Assembly (NCBI GenBank): GCA_000697355.1
Contig: JNEN01000762.1
Coordinates: 124,001-188,000, forward strand
Direction: 5' to 3'
Length of the DNA stretch: 64,000 nt
From: Syncephalastrum monosporum B8922
Lineage: Eukaryota; Mucoromycota; Mucoromycetes; Mucorales; Syncephalastraceae
Below, one piece after another: positions 35,174 to 46,978 of the stretch. A program made the translations under genes and the position numbers. The notes beneath the pieces were generated by a model. It was not told the DNA's origin. It searched no databases and saw nothing but the letters and a program-made list of their open reading frames with translations. Positions within the stretch are counted from its first letter, which is position 1, and every line of letters begins with the position of its first letter.

Positions 35174-37169
35174 GTTGTCAACTCTTCACAGTCATTCCTT
35201 GTTTCTTTTTTCTACATGCATCTCTGTTTCCATTCTGTGTACGAACTGGTCTGAACACTACGTTCATCTTTCATGAACTGCTCACTTGACGCGGCTCGTT
35301 ATTTGTTTTTACCTAATTCCCTCCCCTCGACTCATCTCTTGCTCGCTTCTCATTTCTCACAGCCGCTTGCACAACATCCTGACGATGACTGTCAGCAGCT
35401 TCAGTCCACTTGAGTCCGCTTCAGTTCATGCGTTTGCAGCCTTGGCGTATTGCCACCTGTTCTTGCTGCTTCTAATACTTTAGCCTCCTTACGTCGTGTC
35501 GGTATCTCTTAAGGGCAGCTGGGCAAAGTAGATGGCGCACGATCTCTTGCCGCTTCTTTGTATTATTCAGCTCTTCGCATTATCAACGGCATATGTCGCG
35601 AGGCTACACTCCTTCTGCCGATCTGTACGAGACTATACAAATGTAACTTCAAGTCGCGGATCCTGCTTTTCTAGCAGCTCTGTAGATTGAATTTCTGCCT
35701 CTAACACGAGCTACATTACCACAGCATCTCTGCATTCGCGGTTGTCCACTGTTGTTTGCCCAAACGACAGAACGCCAGATAGTGGGCCAACAGATTCAAA
35801 CGGTATTTCTCGACACTAGCTCTGGGGGGGATACATTAATGTCGTGTGGTTTGAGCCGTGTTGTCATCAGCGCTACGCTGCCAAGATACCAAAATATCAC
35901 CTAGCGCTCTTCGAATAGAATTATACACGATGAAGAGATAAAATTAGCTAAAGGTAACAGCCACTATTGTGCCTTTACGGTGTTGCCTTGATCGCTGATA
36001 GATAAGGTCAGCGTGCTGTGCATATTAGCAGTTGCAAGAACATAGACAGGAAACAAAACACTTCTTATCTCGTTAGATGGTACCCAACAAGCCCATCACT
36101 ATCTGATGCTTGTATCTTATCGTAGGAGATGGATCACAGAAAGCAAGATGGAGTCTCTTTATCTTTGACAAAGTGATCAAAATGATGAGAGCACCGAGCC
36201 GACAGGAAAGTGGATGCATGGTTGATATCGGAGAACGAATGAATTGCATTTGTTAATCGCCCTAGAACGGTAGCACCAACATGCTGACCCGCTACATAGC
36301 GGGACGTGTAGCACTGACCGTGTACAAAGGTGTGCGTCAACATACTCGGTATGTTTCACCCGCCAAGTCAGATGAACAGGGCACAACAGAGGCATGCTAC
36401 CAGATTAATACATCCATCATTATACCGTGGTGCAGACATAAATAAAGAAAAGTTTTCTATGAAGGGAGGATGGGAGCAAAAAAGAGGGGCTTCATCCAAC
36501 AGGAGGCTCCCCAGTTCTGCACTTGCGCTTCTTGTGTGTCCATGCAGGTACAAGAAGAGGATACGAGAGAAACAAACAGAAATGCTTTCATGCTGTGAAG
36601 CATATGCCTGGTTTCCACTTATCGCGAGGTGTTATATGTCGATTAGAAGCTTGCGAATGTATTAGTATGTTACATATTATGAGTACTGTACTAATGGGAC
36701 CGGGTGAGGCGAGTGGCGTGTGTACGCGTACTGGTCAAGAGTGGAGTGGTTTTGAAAAGACGTCCCCCCGTGCACTCACTAGACAACTCCGCTGATCACG
36801 CGGAAGCCGTTTGCTCTTGGGCGTCAGGGCTTCAAAGACCACGAGAGAAAAAGTGAAACCCTACTCGTCGTCTTCTTTTTTCTTATTCACTCTTTTATCT
36901 CACCTTCCCTCACCACCCGTCCCTTTTTACCGGCATGAAAAAGGTACCTTTTTTCTTTGTTCCTACTGTCCCCATTCTCGGGATCATTCTCTTTTTTCGG
37001 CGGGAATCCCGACATCCCCACCCGAGATCTTTTTTTTTTTTTTTTCCTTGTGCTTCTTTTCCAGTTTGCCTTTTTATCCGTATTTGACGGGCGCACAGAC
37101 ATATGCAACGCACATACATACAGCGCATCACCGAAATGGGTGGCGCGTTCTAATCAACGCGTTCTTTTA
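35174..37169. other. intergenic, no supported gene
   Basis: Two kilobases between U6 and the RagA gene without a recognisable gene on either strand. Poly-T and CT tracts between 36860 and 37060 lead into the RagA promoter and leader. Confidence 0.5.
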
Positions 37170-38528
37170 ATGTCGTCATGGATAAAAATGGGAGTCGGTT
37201 TTTTTTTTTTTTGTGGAAAAAAGAAAAGGAAAAGATAGGTCATTAAAAAAAATTCATTTCCAGGTACTGTTGATGGGAAAATGGGGAGCAGGCAAGACGT
37301 CGATGCGGTCCATCATATTCCACAATAATGTCGCACGCCGCACACGGGACTTGGGCCCAACGAGTGAGTATCATGCATTCTTCTTCTCTCTTGGTCTCGT
37401 CTGGCAAACCCACTCACTTTTTCCGAGGACAGTCGGTATCGAGAGCTCCGATGTCCAGTTTCTGGGCAATCTGTCGCTCAATTTATGGGATTGTGGCGGG
37501 TAAGAGCCTTTGCTTGGTGCAACTTGGGCGCGCACTCATCCATTTCTTTTTCTTCCATAGGCAAGACAAATTCTTCAACAACTACCTGACGACTCAAAGC
37601 CACCATGTTTTCAAGAATGTCGAAGTACTTATCTACGTCTTTGACGTGATCAGCGCCGAACTCGACAAGGATATCCATTACTACCAATCCTGCCTCGAAT
37701 CCATCCTCAACTATTCGCCCAACGCCAAAGTCTTTTGCCTTATTCACAAAATGGACCTTATCCAGGAAGAACGTCGAGCCCAGGTGAGACGGACTACAGA
37801 CGTCTCCCGTTTACTTTGCTGAACCAGCTTGTATTCAGGTCTTTGCAGAGCACCAAAAAGAGCTCCAGGTACGATCGGAGCCAATTCAGATCCAGGCATT
37901 CCAAACCTCTATATGGGACGAAACGCTCTACGCTGTAAGTATACACAAAGGAAAGGAAAGGATGAAATGCATAACTGATATGAATGACTGTCATGTAGGC
38001 ATGGGCACGTATCATTCATTGTCTTATTCCCAACATCATTGCATTGCAAACCAACCTCGACAACTTTTGCAAAATCTGCGGCGCGGATGAGGTCGTCCTT
38101 TTTGAGCGCACCACCTTTCTCGTCGTCGCCAACGCAGCCACCATACGGCATCCCGATGTGCATCGCTTTGAAAAAATCAGCAACATTATCAAACAGTTTA
38201 ATCTGAGTGCTCGGTATATAAAGCGACGGATCTTTCACAGAGCCTATTGCTGATGCACTTCCTTTTTTTTTCTTTCTCTTAGAGAGCAGTCTCACTCAAA
38301 AAGCATGGTGATCAAAGGGAGTTCATTCACAGCTTTCATTGACGTCTTGACAAGGAATACCTGTGTTATGATTATCATTTCCGATCCAGGCATCAGTAAG
38401 CACATTCAAAGGCCCTCCAAAGTATGTCCCACTCAATCTTCGTAATAGCACCAGCGGCGACCCAGATGAACATTGCTGCTGCAAGGGCACATTTTGAAAA
38501 GTTGGAAACGATGCACAAGAATGTATGA
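37170..38528 (+). CDS. GTR1: Rag GTPase, RagA/Gtr1 type
   Basis: A protein of about 303 residues (human RagA 313) from exons 37170-37193, 37264-37363, 37433-37499, 37561-37783, 37839-37934, 37999-38213, 38283-38395, 38455-38528. The P-loop is [10 protein letters not shown], followed by SIIFHNN, the switch region, [10 protein letters not shown] (G3), [17 protein letters not shown] (G4) and [14 protein letters not shown] (G5 region). The C-terminal roadblock domain has [30 protein letters not shown] and [15 protein letters not shown]. With a RagC/Gtr2 partner it signals amino-acid sufficiency to TORC1 on the vacuole. It follows RagA more closely than yeast Gtr1. Exon 1 (eight codons) is uncertain; the rest is firm. 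The intron before VLLMG contains a 14-T run. Confidence 0.92.
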
Positions 38529-38636
38529 GAAAGGAAAGAAAGGAAAAAAAAAGACAAGGAAGGAGCTATGCAAAAGAAAAAGAGAAATAAGAATTACTAT
38601 GATACCCAACCTCAGAAGAGGTTCTTTTTATAACTG

Positions 38637-39770
38637 TCATGCTCCCGTCTTTTCCTCTTCAGGTTCTTCAGGCTCTTCCGGAGAAAATGCTTCTTTGTAG
38701 CTGTCCATGTTTTCTATTAGTCGCATGGTAATCAGATCCGAGAATCCGTAAAACTACCAAGAGAATGAGATTTGCCAAGTCCTGCCATTCTTTTTTTTCA
38801 CCAAGTTAACTTACCAGTGGCCCGCTCACGCGCGTGCCCTGCGACCGACTCTTTTTGCAGGCTTCTGTCCAAGGCGCGGTGGGCGTATAGCCTTTAAAGA
38901 TGGTGTCTGTCTGGTTGACCTGCACGGTAAAAATAGGACCGTCTTCCGGGTTGGCGCCTTCCTCGATCCGCATGGTGTACATGTTGCCAAAATGGCCTTT
39001 GGTCGCTTTAAATCCGACTGGATACGGGTGTCTGTATCGGCAGCCACGTCCACTCCAGTAGCGCGATCGGCCGCGTCCTGTCTTGAGCTCACCGAGGTTC
39101 CAGATGGTGGTACCAATGGAAGCTAGCCTGGTATTAGCCTCGTGGATATACAGAGCACGACGGGTTGCGAGCGGGTACCTACCCAGAGTAAAGGGGACAC
39201 TGAGCGCATCCGGGTTGTAGGTGGATTCAGGGTTGGCAAAGGTCGACTTTTTGGACGCAATGTATTGTCGGACCGGCTCGATCTGCTTCAGCTTGTCGTT
39301 CGCGTCCAGTAACTCTTCGAGGTCAACCTGGCATTCATTGGGTTAATATTCTTGTTTGACAGAGAAGCACGAGAAAGAGATTCGTACGGTATCATCTGGT
39401 GCCTCGCCTTTTAAACGACGCGACGCACGCGAGGGGAGGAGGTCGACAGGAGAACGCGGGCTGGCTTGGAATCGCGGCTTTTTGCGTGGAGGAGGTGCTG
39501 GCATGGCAGCCGCCATGGCTGTCTCGGACTGACAAAAAGCAAGGTCGGGTTACCACTGCAAGTAGCTGGTGAGTGCGTAGTATCAGTCTCAGTACCTTGA
39601 GGCCAGCGCTGGCCAAGCCCAGCTCCTCCATGAGCTTCTGGTTCTCTGCAATCATTTGCTGTCGTTTCAACTCATACTCGCTTTCATTGAAGCAATGAGC
39701 CGTCGGTCTTGCATGAGTGGAAACCAGAATACCTCACTTTCAGGTCGTTTAAGGACCTTTCGGTTGTCAT
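38637..39770 (-). CDS. FYRN/FYRC domain nuclear protein (TBRG1-like)
   Basis: A protein of about 272 residues from exons 39770-39738, 39670-39596, 39528-39388, 39327-39183, 39122-38815, 38753-38637. A short helix (about 12-35) and a basic Pro/Arg linker precede the paired FYR modules. FYRN is seen as SIGTTIWNLGEL, GCRYRHPYPVGFKAT and YTMRIEE. FYRC follows with FTVQVNQTDTIFKGYTPT, APWTEACKKS, GTRVSGPLFYGFSD and ITMRLIENM. The tail is acidic. FYR domains occur in chromatin proteins such as MLL methyltransferases, KDM5-type demethylases and TBRG1, where FYRN and FYRC fold together; here no catalytic domain is attached, as in TBRG1. It is divergent from SET2 with about 400 bp between. The first exon was chosen for frame and splice signals and is tentative. 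Confidence 0.85.
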
Positions 39771-40166
39771 ATCGAAAAATAAAAGTTAAAAAGGAAGGCG
39801 TGGCTTTCGCAACCCGCACGCGCACGCACGCAAAAATTGTGCGCGCATCGCATTCTTTCAGTATCAGGAACACCGAAAAGGCATATAAGAGTAGACATCC
39901 CTCCCATAGTGCTGAGCCTGTGGACGATCGATAGAAATAAACATGGATTAGAGCGTCAGTCAACCGTGTCTCTGCTGTATCCATAAGATCGGGCTAGGTC
40001 TGTATGTCTCATTGTATTGTCAGGCGTCTTCTCTATGCATGAGTTGTCACGCCGCCCCTCGGCTGTGTCTGCTGGTTGATTTTTTCTGTTCCCTTTCCTT
40101 TTCTTCCTTTTTTTTTATTCAGCACTTGTATACCTCACATACCCCCACAACACCTTTCCACAAGGC
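39771..40166. promoter_or_regulatory. shared divergent promoter, FYR gene and SET2
   Basis: About 400 bp between the two head-to-head starts. It contains CG-rich CACGCGCACGCACG near 39816-39830 and a T-rich tract near 40080-40120. No gene is present. Confidence 0.5.
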
Positions 40167-43139
40167 ATGCAAGTGACCACCATGTCAGAATCCACTACCG
40201 TGGCTGTCACCACAAATAGGTAAACTCTTTTATTCTCCCTCGATCGCCCACGATCGTCCACTCATTCTCGGTTACTTTTTTCTCTTCTTTTGTATGAATA
40301 GCATACCTGGCACCATGGAGCTCAACGGTAAACCCTCTATCCACTATCACACATACAGTGCGACGACAACAACGGACTCATTGCCATGGACAGGCAAAGA
40401 AGAGCCGGACCAGCCCAAGGAATTGGCGTTTTCCGAATTGCCAGCTGTAACCGAGGAAGCTCTGACAACTTTCGACAATCTTCCTGCCAACCTTTATCTC
40501 GGCCAAGCAACCGGCAAAACCATTGCCAGCGAGGAATCCATGGCATGCGATTGTCGGTACACGCCCGGCGTCGACGATCCTTCTGCTGCGTGCGGCAACG
40601 ATCACTTTTGTATTAATCGCATGATGTACATGGAGTGCACGGAAAAGGACTGTGCGTGCGGCCGTCACTGCAGAAACCGTCGTTTCCAACTACGTGAGTA
40701 CGCCCACGTCGACGTGGTGAAGACAAAAAACAAGGGCTACGGTCTGCGTGCTCTCAGCGATCTGCCGCAGTAAGTATCGTAAAAGAAAGGACAAAAAAAG
40801 GGAAAGAAGGGTTGATCGGATGAATAGAAATGCGTTTGTTATCGAGTATATTGGCGAGGTGATCACCCAAAAGGAGTTTATTCGCCGCACAAAGCAGTAC
40901 CAGGAGGAAGGCATCACCCATTACTATTCCATGACCTTAAAAAATGACGAAGTAAGTGCTGAATTACTCTCCACGTCCTGTTTTTTTTAATCACCCGCTC
41001 CGGCCCCTCTCTCCCTCTTTCTCTTCTTATTTTTTGCCCTGAATTTCGCACTAGATCATCGATGCGACCAAGAAAGGCTGCCTCGCACGTTTTGCCAACC
41101 ATTCCTGCAAACCCAACTGCGCAACCCAGAAATGGCTTGTCAACGGCCTCATGCGTGTCGGTCTCTTTGCACGTCGTCCCATCAAGGCAGGCGAGGAGAT
41201 CACGTTCGACTACCAATTTGAGCGATTTGGGTAAGGAAGGATCATCCACACCTTTTCGTATATTTCCATCGATCTGACTCGAGCTTATACACACACACAC
41301 ACACACACTCACTCACTCACTCACTCACTCTCTCTATGCCTCAGTGCCTTTTCGCAGGTATGCTATTGTGGCCAAGACAACTGTGCGGGCATCATTGGCG
41401 GCGTGACACGCGAAAAGCTCGAAGAAGACATGATGAAGGTCCTGCCTTCGGATGACGACGACGATGAAGGGGGTCGCAAGAAAGAAACTAAGCGGCGCGG
41501 CCGCAAGCGTGGCCCGCGTCTCATCAAGGACGAGGACGATGTGCAAGAGTTCTTGGTCAAGATGCTCGACTCACAAGGCAAGCTTGAGCTGGTCGACAAG
41601 CTGCTCCTCACCCTCGAGTTAACTTTGGGCGCGGCCGAAACACCCAAGGAGGTTAAACGCACGTTTGTGCGCCTCCACGGTCTACGCCTCATTCGCCTCT
41701 GGCTCGGCGAATGGAAGAAGAATGATGATGTGGTCTCCAAGGTAAAGTATCTTTTGAGTCTGGACGTAGGAAGATTACTTACCATGGGTGTCTCTTTGGT
41801 TTAGGTGTTGCACTGTCTGAAATTACTGCCCTTGATGACCCGGAACGGTGTCGAAGATGTCGGTTTGCTGGCGACGGTGGAAAAGCTCAAGGACAGCGAA
41901 AACCAGGCCATCGCCTCGCTCTCAGCCGAACTGGTGCAGAACTGGAGCCAGCTGAAGCGAGTCTACCATATCCCCAAGCGCACGGTATGTTGATACACGC
42001 ATATTTACACGACACCCATACTCATATTTGATGATGTAGCCGACGGCGACGCCTGTTGAAAAGAGTCCGACCGAAGAAGTAAAGAAGGAAGAGCCCGAGG
42101 CAGAACCATCCAAGCGTAGTGCCAGTCCAAGTAGTCGTGACCCGCCTGTCAATGGCGCACCCTACAGCGATCCCCAAAGACATTCACCCTACACCAAGCA
42201 CGTCTACCGCCCGCACGAGCCACGCTACGAGCCACGCCCCCATGAGTATCGGCCCGGCGACTACCGCCCTGATCCCTACCGTGTCAACGAGCCCCGGCCC
42301 AACCATTATCGACTGTATGAGCGGTCCAATACCTATCGTCCGAACGAACATCGTGATTACGAGTCTCGCCCGAACGAGCATCCTCGCTACGACCGGGCTT
42401 GGGATCGACCGCCACGCCCGCCGCGTTACTACGACGACCGACAGGGTCGACCGTCGCCTCGAAAGTATGACAGCGAACGAGATCCGCCGCGGCGACCTCC
42501 CAACTACGAGCGCGAGGCGCTCTCGGGCGACTGGGAACGGGTCAACCGGGAGGGGCAGGTGTACTACCACAACAAGGTCACGCACAAGACCCAGTGGGAG
42601 CCACCGAAGACCAAGGCGAGCACGATCGAAGGGGTTGACCAGCATGTCATTGAGGATATCATTCGGCAAGCGAGCGAGAGCAAGACCAAGCCGCCCACGC
42701 CGCGCCAACAGCCGTCCCCTGCGATGAGCCAAAAGAACAGCAGCACGGTCAGCCATAGCAGCCAAGACGAGGCTGTGATTAAATACAAGGAGCAGGTCAG
42801 CAAATACATTGCGCATTGTTTGACGCACAAGCACAAGCACTTGTGGGACTCCAAGTCTTTCTTCAAGTCACTCAACCGCAGGGTAAGTCATGCCACTCAA
42901 ACAGCATCGGGCCGTGTATGTTGATATATGTGATGCAGGTAACGCACCATATTGTGGACCGCGAACGGTCCATGGGTCGAAAACAGTGGGAGCTGAGCAA
43001 CTCGATGCGCGCCAAGATTGAAAAGTTCCTGACTGACTATGGCGGCAAGTTTGCTTCGGAAATCAAACACAAGGAAGACGCGTCGCGAAAATCATCCGAG
43101 GACCAGGGCGGAAGGTCACCTAAACGGCTCCGTCCCTGA
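40167..43139 (+). CDS. SET2: histone H3K36 methyltransferase SET2
   Basis: Complete Set2 of about 813 residues from exons 40167-40219, 40302-40769, 40828-40951, 41055-41230, 41345-41741, 41805-41984, 42040-42882, 42939-43139. Domains in order: AWS (about 98-150, CDCRYTPG and CACGRHCRNR), SET (about 152-270, NKGYGLRA, FVIEYIGEVI, ARFANHSCKPNC, EEITFDYQFE), post-SET (VCYCGQDNCAG), a TFIIS/LEDGF-like helical region (about 320-460), an Arg/Tyr/Pro-rich linker (about 500-620), WW (about 627-656, DWERVNREGQVYYHN) and SRI (about 710-800, VSKYIAHCLTHKHKHLW). It methylates H3K36 on transcribed genes while bound through SRI to phosphorylated RNA polymerase II. All catalytic and zinc residues are present. 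One intron holds a CA/CACT repeat. Confidence 0.97.
41288..41336. repeat. AC and CACT repeats in a SET2 intron
   Basis: An AC run passes into CACT units and then CT units within the intron at 41231-41344. Confidence 0.9.
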
Positions 43140-43753
43140 TTGATTGTTTTTCTTGACGATAGTTTGGTTTGATTCTTCTTCTCTTTTTACTGCTCCCTTA
43201 TTCCCCCCCCCCCAAAACCTCTTCTGCCCTGGCGTTCTCGCTCTCCTCGACCTGCACCACCCACGCATCTGATTTTCATTGTAAATAATAAAGACACGTA
43301 CCATCCGCTCATAAATACATACATATTACACACTTATTTTCGTGGACCCTCATGAGACCCAAAAAAGAAAAGTCCCGTCATCTCTTCTCTTTTCTTTTTT
43401 TTTGCCATGTGATTGGTTATAAATGGAAAGAAGCGCAAAGAGAGGAATAAGGCATAAATTAAATAAAGATTGTAAGAGAAAGAGAACAAAGAATAGTTCG
43501 TGAAGAGGCACCAGATGCTACTATGTTTGTATATATATAGTTCAAGTGGTGAAGGGTGTATATACAAAATGATAATGCAGACTCGTGAAAATATTTAGCG
43601 CGCGCGGGCGATGTTCCACATGGAGCGCTATGATTTGTCGTTGGGTTGAGAGGACGCGCAATGCAAAAAATAAAAATAATAATAGTAGCCCCAGGCCAAA
43701 AGAGCCTCACTGTTTCCTTTTTCCTTCTTCATTCGTCATTCTTTACGTAAACG
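43140..43753. other. intergenic SET2/PDI
   Basis: About 610 bp. It holds the SET2 3' end with a C9 run near 43205 and the PDI promoter region. No gene is seen. Confidence 0.5.
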
Positions 43754-45306
43754 ATGGGATTCTTCCGCTCCCTGTTTACTGTGCTGCTTCTAATCAATGC
43801 GGCCTTTCTCGGCTATGATTATTACAAGGGCGGCGACATTGCCGTCCAGCTCGCCCATCAGGCCAGACAGCTTGATGTCCCTACCATTCAGTCGCATGCG
43901 CAGTACGCCTGGGCTGAGCTCAAGGCGACGACGCCCGAGAAGCTCGCAGGCCACGTCAACAACGCATTTGCTCAGGTCAAGGACTTTAACTCGCCCCAGG
44001 ATGTGCTGCAGTACCTGCGCGACCGCGTGTCGGGTGCGGTGTCGAAGGACGGTGCGGCCATCACCTACGAGGATGGTGTCCTAGTCCTGACCGACGCCAA
44101 CTTCAAGACCGTCATCGATGGCTCGCGCCCTGCTCTCGTCGAGTTCTACGCACCGTGGTGCGGCCACTGCAAGAACCTGGCCCCCGTCTACGCTCAGCTG
44201 GGCGAGGCGTATGCGTACGCGCAGGACCAAGTGGTTGTCGCCAAGCTGAATGCCGACCAGTACCGGGACCTGGGCCAGGAGTTTGGCGTGGCGGGTTTCC
44301 CCACCCTCAAGTGGTTCCCCAAGGGCGTCTCGTCTCCTGAGGGTGTCGAGGACTACCGCAGCGGCCGCGACCTCGACTCGCTGGCCAACTTCATCCGCGA
44401 CAAGACCGGCCTGCGCCCCCGTATCAAGGCTGTCAAGTCTGATGTCACTGTCCTCACCTCCGCCAACTTTGATGCCGTCGTCAAGAACCCCGATCTGAAC
44501 GTCCTCGTCGAGTTCTACGCTCCCTGGTGCGGTCACTGCAAGAATCTCGGTAACGTCTTTCTTTATTCTCGCTTATCGATCCACAGCCATGCTCAAACTT
44601 TACTGTTTTCTTAGCTCCTATCTGGGAGAAGGTGGCCTCGGCCTTTGCGAATGAGCCCAACGTAAGTCTATCGCTCGTTTATCATCTACGTCAAGAAGCT
44701 GATCTGTAGTATAGTGCAAGGTGGCCAAGATCGATGCGGACAGTGAGCGCGACATCGGCACCGAGTACGATATCGCTGGCTTCCCCACCATCAAGTTCTT
44801 TACTGCCGGTGACAACAAGGAGCCTGTCGAGTATGAGGGTCCGCGCACCGAGGCTGGCTTCATTGAGTTCTTGAACAAGCGCTGCGGTACCAAGCGCGTC
44901 GTCGGTGGCGGTCTCTCCCCCGAGGCCGGTCGCATTGCCGAGCTCGATACGATCGCCATCGCCTTTGCCTCGGCCTCCAACCAAGCCGAACGCGAGAAGC
45001 TGCACGCGCAGGCTGAGACTCTGGCCAAGAAGATCAACACTCGGTAAGATTCAAGGAGGCAATGCAATGACGCGTTTGTATATATATTTTGTTGACACGT
45101 GGTTTAGTTACTCCAAGTACTATGCCAAGATCATGGAGAAGGTGCTTGCGAACGGCGATGGCTTCCTGAAGACCGAGGCTGCTCGCCTTGACAAGATCTC
45201 CAAGAGCAGCACCGTCACCTCTGCCAAGCTCGACGATTTCGCAAGCCGTCGCAACATCCTCGCTGCGTTTGACAAGAAGGCTCAGCCTGTCAAGGATGAA
45301 CTGTAA
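43754..45306 (+). CDS. protein disulfide isomerase, two Trx domains, KDEL
   Basis: ER oxidoreductase of 456 residues from exons 43754-44549, 44615-44661, 44715-45043, 45108-45306. An N-terminal hydrophobic segment (about 4-21, RSLFTVLLLINAAFLG) is a signal peptide or anchor. Two thioredoxin domains carry identical active sites FYAPWCGHCKNL (Cys near 136/139 and 259/262), each with a cis-proline loop (GFPTLKWFP and GFPTIKFF). The C-terminal 100 residues are helical like the ERp29 C-terminal domain, so the fold is that of the PDI-D/ERp38 group. The last four residues are KDEL, the ER retrieval signal. About 80 residues between the signal and the first thioredoxin domain are not part of the usual PDI-D plan. 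It is convergent with NTF2. Confidence 0.95.
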
Positions 45307-45559
45307 ATAACCAACCCTTCTAAAAGGAGTGATATACGCGTCGCCCGTCGTTTCCTTGTTTGTAGTGATAGTTGCACACCCTTAACACACCTCCACACTC
45401 ATACATCTTCACATCCGCAAATCAAACACACGCGCGTGCTGAAACGATAAAAAAGAAGTAAAAAAAAGCGCAAAGAAAAATCGATAGTGCAAATATATTC
45501 CTCTTTCTTTCACTTCTAACGACCGGGGAAGGGGGTGGGGGCGCGGGCTCATGACACGC

Positions 45560-46193
45560 TTAGGCGCCGTAATTGAGACGGAAGATGTCGTTGTAGACCC
45601 AGTAGGAGTTGCCCTCAGGCACCAGCTGGAAGGTCTGGCTGAACATGGTGGGGTTCTGCTCCTCGTCAACCTATCACAGGAGGATGTTACAACATGCAAT
45701 TCTACACACTCGAATAGGGTCATGGTATATTGATGATTTCTTTACCAAGAGCAGACCGGTAACAGAGACAAGGATCATGCCGTTGCTGGGATCGCCGGGC
45801 TGGGCGTCATGGGTGCTGATACGGTGCTGGACCTTCTGGAAGGGCAGGCTCTGTGGTTGTTTTCAGTGTTTGTAAAGCGTACGTCTGGCGGATCCCCCAC
45901 CCACCCTTTATCCATTTAATTCGACTTACCACAAGCTTCTCCGTAATGCTCTCGGCACCAACGAACTGGCTGCCCTCAAAAGTCAGCATCGACTGCGGGC
46001 GCTACACGAGAGACACACACACAATCATGTCAGCATTCCCTCTTCATGTCTCACTGTCACTGCCCAGTCTTCTATTTGTATCGTTTTTTATTTCTCCACT
46101 TACGTAAAGACCGGCCAAATTCTTGCGGTCGGTATCAAAGGTCTGGTAGTAGAAGTTGATGAAGGCCGAGGAAACAGCGTTGAAATCAGTCAT
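45560..46193 (-). CDS. NTF2: nuclear transport factor 2
   Basis: A 125-residue NTF2, the size of the yeast protein, from exons 46193-46104, 46001-45930, 45850-45746, 45670-45560. The sequence has the family pattern throughout: [75 protein letters not shown], then [24 protein letters not shown]. It carries RanGDP into the nucleus by binding Ran and FxFG nucleoporins; the acidic residues of the DAQP and DEEQNP segments fit the Ran-binding face. The stop follows GA directly. It is tail to tail with the PDI gene, about 250 bp between stops. Confidence 0.96.
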
Positions 46194-46978
46194 GGTAAAA
46201 GTAGATGAATGAGACGAAGTGCGAAAAGAAGAAAAAAAAAAAAAAGACCGTACGCGTTCTGCCCTCAAACACACACGCACAATTTTTTCAATCACCGCGC
46301 CTACGGGTCTCGCTGCGCAACCCGACGCACTTTGCAAGTATTGTGATCTTTTTTATTCTTTTTTGTTCTAGAATGGCTTTTGCCCGTAGCTGACCCTCTT
46401 ATGCCCCAATTAAAGTAACTTGATGGCAACGACAAAGGCCCTAGATCGACTGAATAACGCTGACTCATTGTCCTGAGCCGAAACTATTCAATCGCATGGC
46501 CTTGCAGAGCAAAAACAGGTCGCCCTGGCTTTCGGCTGATATTGCAAGGGCGCTGCGGTGGCACGTGTTCACCCAACCAAACGCCGCAGAGCAGACCTAT
46601 ACTATTAGGACCTATGTATATTCTTTGTGTTGTTTCTAAGATATATCTGTCGGTGAGTCGATGGAGTACATGCTCACACCAAGGAGAAGTGCCAAAGAAG
46701 AACACACACAATTGCCGCATAAAAGGTCACCGAGTACTTCCATAGTGGCGACCTGTGCTGCAATGTCATGTATCGCTTATCGCTGCTGATGCATTCTCTC
46801 TAACCCGCTGTAGCCATATAGTCTTCATATAGTAATGGTTTTGGAACTCTCATGCTGAACAAATACAGCCGGCTATGCTAACAGCGGCACAATGCTCTTG
46901 TGCAGCCTTTCTAAAATGCACGATGTAAAATGCAAAAGCTAGAAAATGAAAAAAAAAAGAAAGAGCCTGCTATGACTG
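46194..46978. other. intergenic, no supported gene
   Basis: About 785 bp between the NTF2 start and the stop of the CobW-type gene, both on the minus strand. It contains an A-rich run near 46234-46245 and no recognisable gene. Confidence 0.5.
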
